A stretch of 7,742 nt of DNA. Origin: Candidatus Saccharimonadota bacterium (GTDB lineage Bacteria; Patescibacteriota; Saccharimonadia; Saccharimonadales; Saccharimonadaceae). The notes under the pieces are model-generated. The model made no database searches and was not told the origin of the DNA. It worked only from the letters and a program-made list of their open reading frames with translations. Position 1 is the first letter of the stretch, and the number at the start of each line of letters is the position of its first letter. Location of the stretch: assembly GCA_020428265.1 (NCBI GenBank), contig JAGQND010000032.1, positions 1 to 7,742 of the forward strand. Reading direction: 5' to 3'. Positions 1 to 5,896 of this stretch are shown here, piece by piece. A program made the position numbers and the translations under genes.

Positions 1-415
1 GGCCGGTGAGCACAAGAAGCATGATCACCACACCTTCGAGTACAATTAAGCCCATAGCGTCGGCCCAGGTCATTTGTGAGGCTACGCCAAACGCTACAAA
101 GGCGTTGAGTCCTAGCCCGGTTGCTAGTGCAAGCGGGAAATTACCCAGAACACCCATAAGTATTGTCATGACACCAGCTACTAGCGCTGTAGCTGCTGCT
201 ATGGCTGCCAAGTTTGGTTCGGTACCGCCGCCCAGGAACTGTCCGTTGGCATCTTGGGCAAAGCCTAGAATTAGAGGGTTTAGCACTACGATATAGCTCA
301 TAGTAACAAAAGTGACGAGACCGCCCCGTGCTTCTCGCCATAAAGTTGACCCTCGTTTAGTGACTTCAAAAAATGCGTCAAGCCACGTTAGTGCTTTTTG
401 TACACTCGATAACAT
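1..415 (-). CDS. NCS2/AzgA-family purine (adenine/guanine/hypoxanthine) permease, N-terminal part
   Basis: The reading frame starts at the ATG at 415-413 and runs open to the window edge, giving 138 residues of the N-terminus; the rest lies outside. A purine-rich ribosome binding site (AGAAAGAGGGGGG) stands just upstream. The protein has a short amphipathic N-terminus, then TLWREARGGLVTFVTMSYIV, NPLIL, a helix ending in GVLGNFPLALATGLGLNAFV, and the start of another helix (ADAMGLIVLEGVVIMLLVL). The order 'E..GGL.TF.TM.YI..NP.IL' and then 'N.P.AL..G.GLNAF' is characteristic of the AzgA-like branch of NCS2 transporters, proton-coupled purine importers of the inner membrane. The gene lies directly downstream of a hypoxanthine phosphoribosyltransferase gene on the same strand, which supports a purine substrate. 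Exact substrate preference cannot be read from this fragment. Confidence 0.88.
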   Translation of the reverse strand, partial: MLSSVQKALTWLDAFFEVTKRGSTLWREARGGLVTFVTMSYIVVLNPLILGFAQDANGQFLGGGTEPNLAAIAAATALVAGVMTILMGVLGNFPLALATGLGLNAFVAFGVASQMTWADAMGLIVLEGVVIMLLVLTG

Positions 416-483
416 GCACCCCCCTCTTTCTTGGTTTTCCACCTAAATAAGATTATTTACACGCTTAGTTTATCACACTTATG

Positions 484-508
484 TTTATGTTGTATATTTT
501 ATGTTGTA
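484..508. repeat. 11-bp direct repeat before the purine permease gene
   Basis: TTTATGTTGTA occurs at 484-494 and 498-508 in the 105-base gap between the HPRT stop and the permease start. I see no convincing promoter, terminator or purine-riboswitch signature in this gap, so the permease may be read from the HPRT promoter. Confidence 0.4.
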
Positions 509-520
509 GATTTTGTGCGC

Positions 521-1111
521 TTAACTATTGTTATTGAGTACTGCTACGTAGTCTGCCCAGCGGCCAGCTTCTTTGCCAGATGCGCTGTCATCTAGGCCCA
601 TGCCCACTAGCCACTCTGGCCCTGCCGTGAAGCAGCTCATGGTCGCGTGCTTAAACTGCGCGCGCTCAACGTCTTTTTCTACTAGCACTAGTAAGTCCAC
701 GTCGCTCACCTGGTGGTTTTTGCGCAAATGGTCATTTACAAAGTCGGCTGTTATGCCTTTGTCTAGAGTGTCGTCCAGTATTATGGCGTGGCGGCCTTTA
801 GTGTTAGTGTGTGGCGCTAGGTCGGTTATTAGCTCGCTATCGCTCTCGGTGCGGCGGTCGCCGTAAGTTTTTACTATCATATAGTCAATTTCTGGGTAAA
901 ATGTAGGGTCTTGGCGTGTGATTTCAAACATCAGCTTCATAGCAAATGGCGCCCCGCCACGTAGCAAACATACGAATAACGGGTCGGTGCCAGCGTAGCG
1001 ATTTATCACCTCGCTCGCCATCTTTTTTATCTGCCTATCTACATCTTTCTCGGTATATAGTACCTCATAGTCAGTATTCCCCAAATGCGTCGCTTCGTGT
1101 TGTTTAACCAT
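521..1111 (-). CDS. hpt: Hypoxanthine(-guanine) phosphoribosyltransferase
   Basis: This 196-residue protein matches type I phosphoribosyltransferases of the HPRT branch, which join hypoxanthine or guanine to PRPP to make IMP or GMP in the cytoplasm. Visible elements are the LLRGG loop (49-53), a flexible-loop sequence VKTYGD (80-85), the PRPP-binding loop IILDDTLDKGIT (110-121, keeping the DDxxDxGxT core), the purine-binding Lys region VEKD (144-147), and WLVGMGLDD (167-175), which corresponds to the FVVGYGLD base-stacking segment of known HPRTs, followed by Arg184. Length is normal for bacterial HPRT. Oddities are Lys118 where Thr or Ser is usual in the PRPP loop, and Thr-Tyr in place of the usual Ser-Tyr in the flexible loop. 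A TATAAT box ends seven bases before the ATG and no Shine-Dalgarno is present, suggesting a leaderless transcript. The neighbouring downstream gene is a purine permease. Confidence 0.86.
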   Translation of the reverse strand: MVKQHEATHLGNTDYEVLYTEKDVDRQIKKMASEVINRYAGTDPLFVCLLRGGAPFAMKLMFEITRQDPTFYPEIDYMIVKTYGDRRTESDSELITDLAPHTNTKGRHAIILDDTLDKGITADFVNDHLRKNHQVSDVDLLVLVEKDVERAQFKHATMSCFTAGPEWLVGMGLDDSASGKEAGRWADYVAVLNNNS

Positions 1112-1118
1112 AAGTACA

Positions 1119-1148
1119 ATTATACGCTATGTTACTTCTTGAACTCAA
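1119..1148 (-). promoter_or_regulatory. Promoter of the HPRT gene, probably leaderless
   Basis: On the minus strand a TTGAGT box (1148-1143) and a perfect TATAAT (1124-1119) are separated by 18 bases. The -35 lies inside the last codons of the upstream membrane-protein gene. Transcription expected about seven bases after the -10 would begin at or within a base or two of the ATG at 1111. There is no Shine-Dalgarno-like sequence before the start. Confidence 0.6.
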
Positions 1149-1659
1149 CTATCGGGTCGGCTATGTATGTGGGGTGCGCGCGTCTAGCGCGCCAAGTGAA
1201 GTAAAATACCGTCACCATGCCGTAGCTCAGCCCCAAAAGTGCACCCATGTCTAGGATTGGTCGCCACGGGTGTGGTAGGTAGCGTATGCTCACCGCTAGT
1301 ATAATAATGCTAATTGTGAGTATGTAGGTGGCCACCATGCGCCTGCGGCTACTGTGAAAATACCCAAATACGAATAGTGGTGCTAATATTAGCTGCTTAG
1401 CGGTCCCCTCGCGTGCCAAATACTGCGTACGCGCGGCCACACGTGGCGAAAACTGTTTGCCGAATGCCTTGTAGCCCTCGGTGTATAGCATGTACGCTAC
1501 CCACAGCACTAGCACGTATATTTCAAATGCCGTTAGCGCGGCAAAGTCTAAGTCCCACGCAAATCCCCATAGTTTATGTATGCCGTACGCTATAAATGCT
1601 ATGGTGCCGCCCATGCCCCACACTGCGCCAGCTGTGCGTAGTTTTTTACTCCGTACCAT
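1132..1659 (-). CDS. Conserved five-helix integral membrane protein of unknown function
   Basis: A 175-residue hydrophobic protein with about five predicted membrane helices at roughly 11-27, 41-59, 88-102, 107-126 and 136-155. Between helices 2 and 3 is a polar, basic loop EGYKAFGKQFSPRVAART (61-78), and the segment after helix 4 carries YLPHPWRPILD (127-137). These loop sequences look conserved rather than random; I recall a similar 'EGY..F...FSPR' signature in uncharacterised bacterial membrane proteins but cannot name a family. The C-terminus is polar and ends in two lysines. The ATG is one base after the stop codon of the SIS-domain gene (TAG-C-ATG), so the two are almost certainly co-transcribed and translationally coupled. 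No function is assigned. Confidence 0.8.
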   Translation of the reverse strand: MVRSKKLRTAGAVWGMGGTIAFIAYGIHKLWGFAWDLDFAALTAFEIYVLVLWVAYMLYTEGYKAFGKQFSPRVAARTQYLAREGTAKQLILAPLFVFGYFHSSRRRMVATYILTISIIILAVSIRYLPHPWRPILDMGALLGLSYGMVTVFYFTWRARRAHPTYIADPIVEFKK

Positions 1660-1660
1660 G

Positions 1661-2605
1661 CTAGTTTCCGTCTACAATTGGGCTTATATTTTCGCCAAAT
1701 ACGCCAGATATAAACTCGCAATACGCGGCTATGTTTTCTTTGAAATATTGCGGCTGGGCTTTTTGAATTTGTGCCACCGTGTAGTAGCCTATGGCCATCA
1801 TGGCTACGTAGCCAGCACCTGCTGGCAGCGGTATATTTACACGGTTTTCGGGCTTACCCCAAGTGGTGTTCGGCTCGCCAAATGCTATAAATAGCTCATC
1901 GCTTGGCGCTACGGTGGTAGCGTGACGCACGTATTCGCTGGTTTCTATGTCGCGCGCTACGTTGCGGCCAAAAAGTTCTATAAATTTAACATTTAGCATG
2001 CGTATTATGCCCGAAAATTCTGGCGGTACTATCAGGTAATATTTGTTGTATTTGCTAAAATCTGGCAAATCTAGGGTATCTAAATTGGCTTTTATAAAAT
2101 CAGCAATAGCTAGCGGGTTTTCGCCGCTCCACCCCTGTATCATAGCCATGTATGTGCTGGTATTGTACGTGTATGGCTCGCGGTTTTTGGGGTACACTAG
2201 CGCGGTTAGCTCGCTTTCGCTTAGCGCTTGCTGGGCTGGTGAGTTTGCAGTGTTAGTTATAAGTGTTACGTGTTTGCCAGACGCGTGAGCTTTACGCGCG
2301 ATTATGGGCGCGTGCTTACCGCCACTTGCCGATACTATCACCACCTCATCTATGTCGTGTATGTTCGCCAGTTTGTCATCTACATTGCTTTCGCTAGCAA
2401 ATACGGCGTCTGTATCGCCGAATATTATTCGCCCGGTTGCTTCGGCATTGCCACTACCTACTACTAGTGGTTTTTGTATGTTTTCTAGACTAATTTTGGG
2501 TATGTCACGCTCTGCAAGCATTTCCAAGGCACCTAGTACTACTACATCTAGGCTGGGCAGCGAGTTTAAGTCAAAACTGGTAAGTGTATGTATATTTTCG
2601 GCCAT
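1661..2605 (-). CDS. SIS-domain sugar-phosphate-binding protein, resembling bifunctional phosphoglucose/phosphomannose isomerases
   Basis: A 314-residue cytoplasmic protein. The first SIS lobe has GSGNAEATGR (50-59), the hydrophobic strand DEVVIVSASGGKHAPIIA (86-103) with the Ser/Gly-rich phosphate-binding turn SASGG (92-96), and HVTLITNTANSPAQQ (112-126). A second lobe follows a linker: YYLIVPPEFSGIIRML (189-204), the helix FIELFGRNVARDIE, and ETSEYVRHAT (221-230), where an acidic residue and a histidine could serve as catalytic groups. This two-lobe order fits the bifunctional phosphoglucose/phosphomannose isomerase group that interconverts fructose-6-phosphate with glucose- or mannose-6-phosphate, but I cannot confirm the catalytic residues, so a sugar-phosphate-binding regulator remains possible. 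The start ATG is preceded by AGGGG four bases away. It is first in an apparent operon with the membrane protein that follows. Confidence 0.78.
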   Translation of the reverse strand: MAENIHTLTSFDLNSLPSLDVVVLGALEMLAERDIPKISLENIQKPLVVGSGNAEATGRIIFGDTDAVFASESNVDDKLANIHDIDEVVIVSASGGKHAPIIARKAHASGKHVTLITNTANSPAQQALSESELTALVYPKNREPYTYNTSTYMAMIQGWSGENPLAIADFIKANLDTLDLPDFSKYNKYYLIVPPEFSGIIRMLNVKFIELFGRNVARDIETSEYVRHATTVAPSDELFIAFGEPNTTWGKPENRVNIPLPAGAGYVAMMAIGYYTVAQIQKAQPQYFKENIAAYCEFISGVFGENISPIVDGN

Positions 2606-2618
2606 ATTTCCCCTATCT

Positions 2619-2633
2619 ATAATATAAGTATAA
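2619..2633 (-). promoter_or_regulatory. Possible -10 region for the SIS-domain gene
   Basis: Between the hairpin terminator at 2645-2671 and the start codon at 2605 the minus strand contains overlapping AT-rich -10-like boxes (TATACT and TATATTAT). No convincing -35 is present at the right distance, because that region is occupied by the terminator stem. A promoter is needed here because the terminator should stop incoming transcription, but which box is used cannot be decided by eye. Confidence 0.33.
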
Positions 2634-2644
2634 CAAATTTAAAA

Positions 2645-2671
2645 CCCGATACAGCACTTGGCTGTACCGGG
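2645..2671 (-). terminator. Rho-independent terminator of the zinc-ribbon gene
   Basis: On the minus strand CCCGGTACAGC and GCTGTATCGGG form an 11-pair stem with one G-U wobble around a five-base loop. It is followed at once by TTTTAAATTT and begins seven bases after the stop codon at 2678. It separates the zinc-ribbon gene from the SIS-domain gene downstream. Confidence 0.85.
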
Positions 2672-2677
2672 TGGTGG

Positions 2678-2926
2678 CTAGGAGCGCATGGCCGCTAAGC
2701 CTTCGGGGCTGTCGGGGCTCACGTATTTCAGGTGTGCGAAGCTGGGGTCGGCCTTGAGTCTACGCTCCATTTCGGCTTTGTCGCTACTGAAGTACGTCGG
2801 CACCATGCACGTGAATTTGGTGCCGCAGCGCGCACACTCCTTGAAGTCAAGCACGTTGGCGCTGCAGTAGCTGCAGGTCGATGACGACCGGCTGATGAGC
2901 ACATATCCCACCATGATTCTTCCCAT
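2678..2926 (-). CDS. Small zinc-ribbon protein of unknown function, GC-rich codon use
   Basis: An 82-residue protein with one zinc-ribbon-like cysteine set, CSYC (18-21) and CARC (31-34), spaced nine residues apart, followed by another cysteine (Cys40) and a charged C-terminal half (SSDKAEMERRLKADPS) without recognised motifs. No membrane segment is visible. The gene is credible because it has its own consensus promoter and a strong terminator exactly at its ends. Codon use is strongly GC-ending (GTG, CTC, AGC, TTC, GCC), unlike the adjacent SIS and Nudix genes but like the two GC-rich genes at 5133-6878. Start choice is uncertain: the ATG at 2926 has no ribosome binding site, whereas the in-frame ATG at 2914 is preceded by GGGAAG at short spacing and would give 78 residues. 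Function unknown; single zinc ribbons often mediate nucleic-acid or protein contacts. Confidence 0.68.
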   Translation of the reverse strand: MGRIMVGYVLISRSSSTCSYCSANVLDFKECARCGTKFTCMVPTYFSSDKAEMERRLKADPSFAHLKYVSPDSPEGLAAMRS

Positions 2927-2971
2927 CTGTTGTGACCGTTTGGTCGCGATAATGCGTCTCTACTCTATACT

Positions 2972-3000
2972 ATTATATCACTTTGCATATAAATAGTCAA
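2972..3000 (-). promoter_or_regulatory. Consensus promoter of the zinc-ribbon gene
   Basis: On the minus strand TTGACT (3000-2995) and TATAAT (2977-2972) are exactly 17 bases apart, with TTTATA just after the -35 and GTG just before the -10. The expected start is near 2965, leaving a leader of about 40 bases. The -35 lies four bases beyond the Nudix stop codon, so this promoter occupies the gap directly after that gene. Confidence 0.8.
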
Positions 3001-3003
3001 TTT

Positions 3004-3534
3004 TTATAGTGGTGATAGGCTTTTGAGATATGCTATGCCCCGGCCTAGTATTTCTTTGTGGTCGCCCAGTTTGGAGTCCGTTATGTCCTCATATTTGTTC
3101 ATAAGATCTATGATTTCACTCGATTCCATGAACAAATTGTCGAACTTTTCGTCCTCCTCTTTACTGGTGTCTACTCCGCTTTGAGAGTGTAGTGTGGCTA
3201 AGTATGGTGTTATTATTTTCTTAAACCTGGTACCATCAGCTTTTACGTAGTGTGACTCTATGTTGGCACCCAGAATTCCCACAACCGTAAAGTCATCATA
3301 TCCTGTTTCTTCGCGTATTTCGCGCAGTAAAGCTTCATCTGGATTCTCGTTACCCTCTACTCCACCAGATAGCAGACACGTAAGTCCGCTATACTCTTGC
3401 CAGTACTGACACAGGTATTTACCGGTTTGTTCGTCTACTATAACCGCAACAATGGTGTGGCGGGTGATTTCATCATCTTGGACTTCTCCGAAAACTACTG
3501 TTTTTTGTCCTGGTAGTAAGTTTGTGTACTTCAT
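3004..3534 (-). CDS. Nudix hydrolase
   Basis: A 176-residue protein carrying a complete Nudix box at 57-79: GGVEGNENPDEALL followed by REIREETGY. It matches GX5EX7REUXEEXGU with all catalytic and metal-binding glutamates present (Glu63, Glu72, Glu75, Glu76). Nudix enzymes cleave nucleoside diphosphates linked to another moiety, for example nucleotide sugars, ADP-ribose, dinucleoside polyphosphates or oxidised dNTPs. The N-terminal part has the usual beta-strands (HTIVAVIVDEQTGKYLCQYW), and after the box comes GILGANIESHYVKADGTRFK, an extended strand pair. The C-terminal 50 residues are acidic then basic and give no substrate-specific motif that I recognise, so the substrate is open. The gene is divergent from the DEAD-box helicase. 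No clear Shine-Dalgarno precedes the ATG. No terminator is visible after its stop. Confidence 0.88.
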   Translation of the reverse strand: MKYTNLLPGQKTVVFGEVQDDEITRHTIVAVIVDEQTGKYLCQYWQEYSGLTCLLSGGVEGNENPDEALLREIREETGYDDFTVVGILGANIESHYVKADGTRFKKIITPYLATLHSQSGVDTSKEEDEKFDNLFMESSEIIDLMNKYEDITDSKLGDHKEILGRGIAYLKSLSPL

Positions 3535-3612
3535 GTAAAACTATACGGGTGTATATTATTCGATTATATTTGTCGCTCTTATCGATATGCCCGTTCCTCT
3601 CTGTTTACATAG

Positions 3613-3621
3613 ATTATAGCA
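3613..3621 (-). promoter_or_regulatory. Extended -10 promoter candidate for the Nudix gene
   Basis: On the minus strand TGCTATAAT (3621-3613) is a perfect extended -10. The -35 position has no good match, which an extended -10 can compensate. It would give a leader of about 70 bases. A second TATAAT closer to the gene, near 3564, is an alternative. Confidence 0.45.
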
Positions 3622-3677
3622 AAGTTGAGTTTTAGCACTATAATTTTCGTGCTTATACTTGATTTTTATAGCAAAGT
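3614..3677 (+). repeat. 12-bp direct repeat in the divergent Nudix/helicase control region
   Basis: TTATAGCAAAGT occurs at 3614-3625 and again at 3666-3677. On the minus strand the first copy overlaps the Nudix -10. The second copy fills most of the spacer of the helicase promoter and is part of a 6+6 inverted repeat (TATAGC, seven bases, GCTATA; 3667-3685). A shared regulator site is possible but not shown. Confidence 0.45.
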
Positions 3678-3687
3678 GTGCTATATT
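3659..3687 (+). promoter_or_regulatory. Promoter of the DEAD-box helicase gene
   Basis: TTGATT (3659-3664) and TATATT (3682-3687) are 17 bases apart, with the extended -10 dinucleotide TG and the same GTGC before the -10 as in the promoters at 5061 and 5897. The expected start is near 3694, giving a leader of about 90 bases before the ATG at 3784. Confidence 0.65.
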
Positions 3688-3740
3688 AGTGGTAGTAGTA
3701 TAAACCCACTACGGGATGGATACAGTCTTATTCACAGTAA

Positions 3741-3776
3741 TTCTTGTTGTTCATCACTTATATCTATCAACAAGAA
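3741..3776 (+). promoter_or_regulatory. Leader hairpin overlapping the helicase ribosome binding site
   Basis: TTCTTGTTG (3741-3749) and CAACAAGAA (3768-3776) are perfectly complementary and would form a nine-pair, AU-rich stem with an 18-base loop. The 3' arm ends inside the AAGAAAGG ribosome binding site located four bases before the ATG at 3784. The arrangement is that of a translational switch or thermosensor; whether it acts as one is inference. Confidence 0.5.
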
Positions 3777-3783
3777 AGGTTAT

Positions 3784-5007
3784 ATGAGAGATTTTCATAC
3801 TTCCGGTCAGAACCGGAATCGTTCGATGCGCGGTGGTCGCCCACAACGCTTTAATAACAACCGCGGTAAATTCAACCGCTACAACAAGTCAACACCTAAG
3901 GTGACTGACTACAGCAAATATATAAACAAAGCTGTAACAGAGGTGGAAGAAGCACCATACGTGCCAGAGCACACATTTGCTGAGTTTGGTTTTAACGACC
4001 GCCTAGTCGACACGCTCAAGCACCGTCGCTTAAGCGCACCTACCCCTATACAAGACCAGTCTATACCCCTAGCTATGCAGGGTCTAGACGTAATTGGCCT
4101 GGCTAACACCGGTACTGGCAAGACAGCGGCATTCCTACTGCCTATCATACACAAAATCGCTAGCGACAACACCGCTGCTAGTGTACTAATACTCACCCCT
4201 ACTCGCGAGCTTGCGCAGCAGATTGATGGTAAATTCCGCCACTTTGCTAGTGGTCAACACCGTCGTTCGGTGCTACTTGTAGGTGGCATGAACATAGCTA
4301 AGCAAATCAGTGAGCTACGCTTTGGCCCACAGGTTATCATAGGCACCCCTGGACGTGTGATGGACCTTATCCAGCGCCGCGTATTGCGTCTGCAGCAGGT
4401 ACAGACATTCGTACTAGACGAAGCTGATCGCATGTGTGATATGGGCTTTGTGCGTGACATACGCGCTATAGAGGAGGAGCTGCCAAAAGACCGCCAAACT
4501 CTATGTTTTAGCGCTACCATGACAGATGACGTGAGTAAAATCGTAAAAGAATTCATGCACGAGCCTGTTACCGTATCTCTTGCCAAAAACCAAACTGGCA
4601 AGCACATCGAGCAAGATGTGGTGAAAGTTGCCGACAAGGGCGAAAAGTTGTCTAAATTGACTGAAATCCTGAGTGACGATGAGTTTGAAAAGGTGATAAT
4701 ATTTGGCGAAACGAAGTTTGGCGTACAGCGCCTAGCTGACAAGCTAAGTAGCATGGATATACCAAGCGCCGCTATACACGGTAACAAGTCGCAGGCGCAG
4801 CGTACTCGCGCTCTAGACTCGTTCAAAAAAGGCCGTACCAAGGTGTTAGTAGCTACCGATGTAGCCGCTCGTGGTATAGATGTAGCTGGCGTATCGCACG
4901 TTATTAACTACGACTTGCCTAAAGAATACTCGGACTATATACACCGTATTGGACGTACTGGACGTGCTGGCCGCAGTGGCAAAGCTCTTACATTTATCGT
5001 AGAGTAG
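3784..5007 (+). CDS. DEAD-box ATP-dependent RNA helicase (RhlE/CsdA-like core)
   Basis: A 407-residue RNA helicase with every core motif: Q motif PTPIQ (86-90), Walker A ANTGTGKT (107-114), PTRELAQQ (139-146), TPGR (188-191), DEAD (212-215), SAT (243-245), ATDVAARGIDV (357-367) and HRIGRTGRAGR (387-397). The first 40 residues are an Arg/Asn/Gly-rich disordered tail (MRGGRPQRFNNNRGKFNR) likely to bind RNA. There is no C-terminal extension, and the protein stops soon after motif VI. Such enzymes unwind short RNA duplexes in ribosome assembly, mRNA decay or cold adaptation. The ATG at 3784 is chosen because AAGAAAGG precedes it and because the promoter at 3659-3687 lies inside the longer in-frame extension back to 3625, whose residues look untranslated. 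Codon use is CTA-rich, as in the purine and SIS genes. Confidence 0.95.
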   Translation: MRDFHTSGQNRNRSMRGGRPQRFNNNRGKFNRYNKSTPKVTDYSKYINKAVTEVEEAPYVPEHTFAEFGFNDRLVDTLKHRRLSAPTPIQDQSIPLAMQGLDVIGLANTGTGKTAAFLLPIIHKIASDNTAASVLILTPTRELAQQIDGKFRHFASGQHRRSVLLVGGMNIAKQISELRFGPQVIIGTPGRVMDLIQRRVLRLQQVQTFVLDEADRMCDMGFVRDIRAIEEELPKDRQTLCFSATMTDDVSKIVKEFMHEPVTVSLAKNQTGKHIEQDVVKVADKGEKLSKLTEILSDDEFEKVIIFGETKFGVQRLADKLSSMDIPSAAIHGNKSQAQRTRALDSFKKGRTKVLVATDVAARGIDVAGVSHVINYDLPKEYSDYIHRIGRTGRAGRSGKALTFIVE

Positions 5008-5020
5008 CAGTATTTAGCTT

Positions 5021-5068
5021 AAAGTCCCCTAGCGCTCGTGTACTAAAAACACGAGCGCTATTGACTTT
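5021..5068 (+). terminator. Strong terminator of the helicase gene, merging into the next promoter
   Basis: TAGCGCTCGTGT (5030-5041) and ACACGAGCGCTA (5049-5060) form a perfect 12-pair stem with a seven-base loop. AAAGTC (5021-5026) can also pair with GACTTT (5063-5068), extending the stem across a small internal loop. The following T-run is also the beginning of the next promoter, whose -35 starts at 5061. Confidence 0.85.
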
Positions 5069-5089
5069 TTATACATAACGTGCTATAAT
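5061..5089 (+). promoter_or_regulatory. Consensus promoter of the 231-residue orphan gene
   Basis: TTGACT (5061-5066) and TATAAT (5084-5089) with a 17-base spacer, TTTTATAC at the front of the spacer and GTGC before the -10 (extended -10). Expected start near 5096, leader about 37 bases. Nearly identical to the promoter at 5897-5925. Confidence 0.85.
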
Positions 5090-5132
5090 GATAATTGCTA
5101 TCGTAGTTTAAAAATCAATCCCAGGAGGAAAC

Positions 5133-5828
5133 ATGAGCGCTCCTACGCTCGCCCCGGTTCGCCGCGCCAACAAGGTTGTGGTGAAGTTCTCTCTCGCCAA
5201 CGACAAGCGGATCCCCAGCTGGATTCCGTTCGACGAGGCCGAGACGGAGACGGAGGGTGTGCAACGGCGCACCCGCAATTCGGCGATGGCACCCAGCCAC
5301 CGCCTGTTCGCCCCCGCGAGCGAGGTTTCCCTCGTTCGCCTGCTCGATGATTTGGACGAAGCTGGCTACAGCCTCGTGTCGGTCAAGCGCAAGGTGTGCA
5401 AGCACCAGAATGGTAAGGCGGCTCACAAGTCGACGTACCACACGGTGAAGCTCATTTTCTCCGATGACACTGATGTTCGCGGCGAGAAGACCCCGCTGGA
5501 GACCTTCAAGTCTCTGTGCGCGGTCAACGCCGAGCGCGGCGTCAATGTCGTCGGTGACCTGCAGTCCCTCCTCGACGAAGCTTTCTGGAATGTGGTCGCG
5601 TACTACAATCCCCACGAAGATGGCGTCCAGGGAATGGTCAGCCTCAACCTGAACGTTCCCACCGATCGATACTCCAACGGAGTGTTGATCCAGCGACACG
5701 TCAAGGACGAGCAAGGCAACAAGACCGGTGAACGCCGGTATGTGCAGCCGAAGTTCGAACTGCTCTTCACCCCGCAGCGCGATGTGCTGCTGGTGGAGCC
5801 GCTTCGCGCATACGGAGAGGACGCCTGA
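5133..5828 (+). CDS. Orphan soluble protein, unknown function, GC-rich codon use
   Basis: A 231-residue protein that I do not recognise. The start is secure: a perfect AGGAGG lies six bases before the ATG. There is no signal peptide or membrane segment. The N-terminus is basic (VRRANKVVVKF), followed by an acidic stretch FDEAETETEG (33-42) and a basic one (QRRTRNS). A mixed alpha/beta region follows: SLVRLLDDLDEAGYSLVSVK (66-85), then YHTVKLIFSDDTD (102-114), a helix ETFKSLCAVNAE (123-134), and LLDEAFWNVVAYYNP (146-160) before a strand-rich C-terminus. Three cysteines are scattered (89, 129, and none paired by motif). Codons are strongly GC-ending (CTC, GTG, AAG, GCC, CGG present), and no CTAG occurs, unlike the flanking helicase. 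It is a single-gene unit with its own promoter and terminator and looks well expressed. Confidence 0.82.
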   Translation: MSAPTLAPVRRANKVVVKFSLANDKRIPSWIPFDEAETETEGVQRRTRNSAMAPSHRLFAPASEVSLVRLLDDLDEAGYSLVSVKRKVCKHQNGKAAHKSTYHTVKLIFSDDTDVRGEKTPLETFKSLCAVNAERGVNVVGDLQSLLDEAFWNVVAYYNPHEDGVQGMVSLNLNVPTDRYSNGVLIQRHVKDEQGNKTGERRYVQPKFELLFTPQRDVLLVEPLRAYGEDA

Positions 5829-5848
5829 TTGACCAATAACTAAATAAC

Positions 5849-5888
5849 GATAGCAAAAGAGCCGCAAGCCAGCGGCTCTTTTGCTGTC
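5849..5888 (+). terminator. Perfect-stem terminator of the orphan gene, likely bidirectional
   Basis: A 17-pair stem (one G-U) joins GATAGCAAAAGAGCCGC (5849-5865) to GCGGCTCTTTTGCTGTC (5872-5888) over a six-base loop. The GC-rich core GAGCCGC/GCGGCTC is flanked by AAAA on one side and TTTT on the other, the layout of a terminator that can act in both directions. It starts about 20 bases after the stop codon. Confidence 0.85.
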
Positions 5889-5896
5889 TGTAGACA

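Noticed and set aside
416..520. Purine riboswitch before the permease gene
   Set aside because: The gap lacks the conserved purine-aptamer core and paired loops; only a short direct repeat is present.
3535..3600. Structured leader of the Nudix gene (ACGGG...CCCGT)
   Set aside because: Only five outer pairs plus a bulged AU-rich inner stem; too weak to call by eye.
3625..3783. In-frame N-terminal extension of the helicase (53 residues)
   Set aside because: It contains the promoter at 3659-3687 and the hairpin leader, its residues do not look like a helicase N-terminus, and a good ribosome binding site lies before the ATG at 3784.
4254..4841. Minus-strand open frame within the helicase (195 codons)
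   Set aside because: Fully inside a gene with all DEAD-box motifs, with no independent signals.
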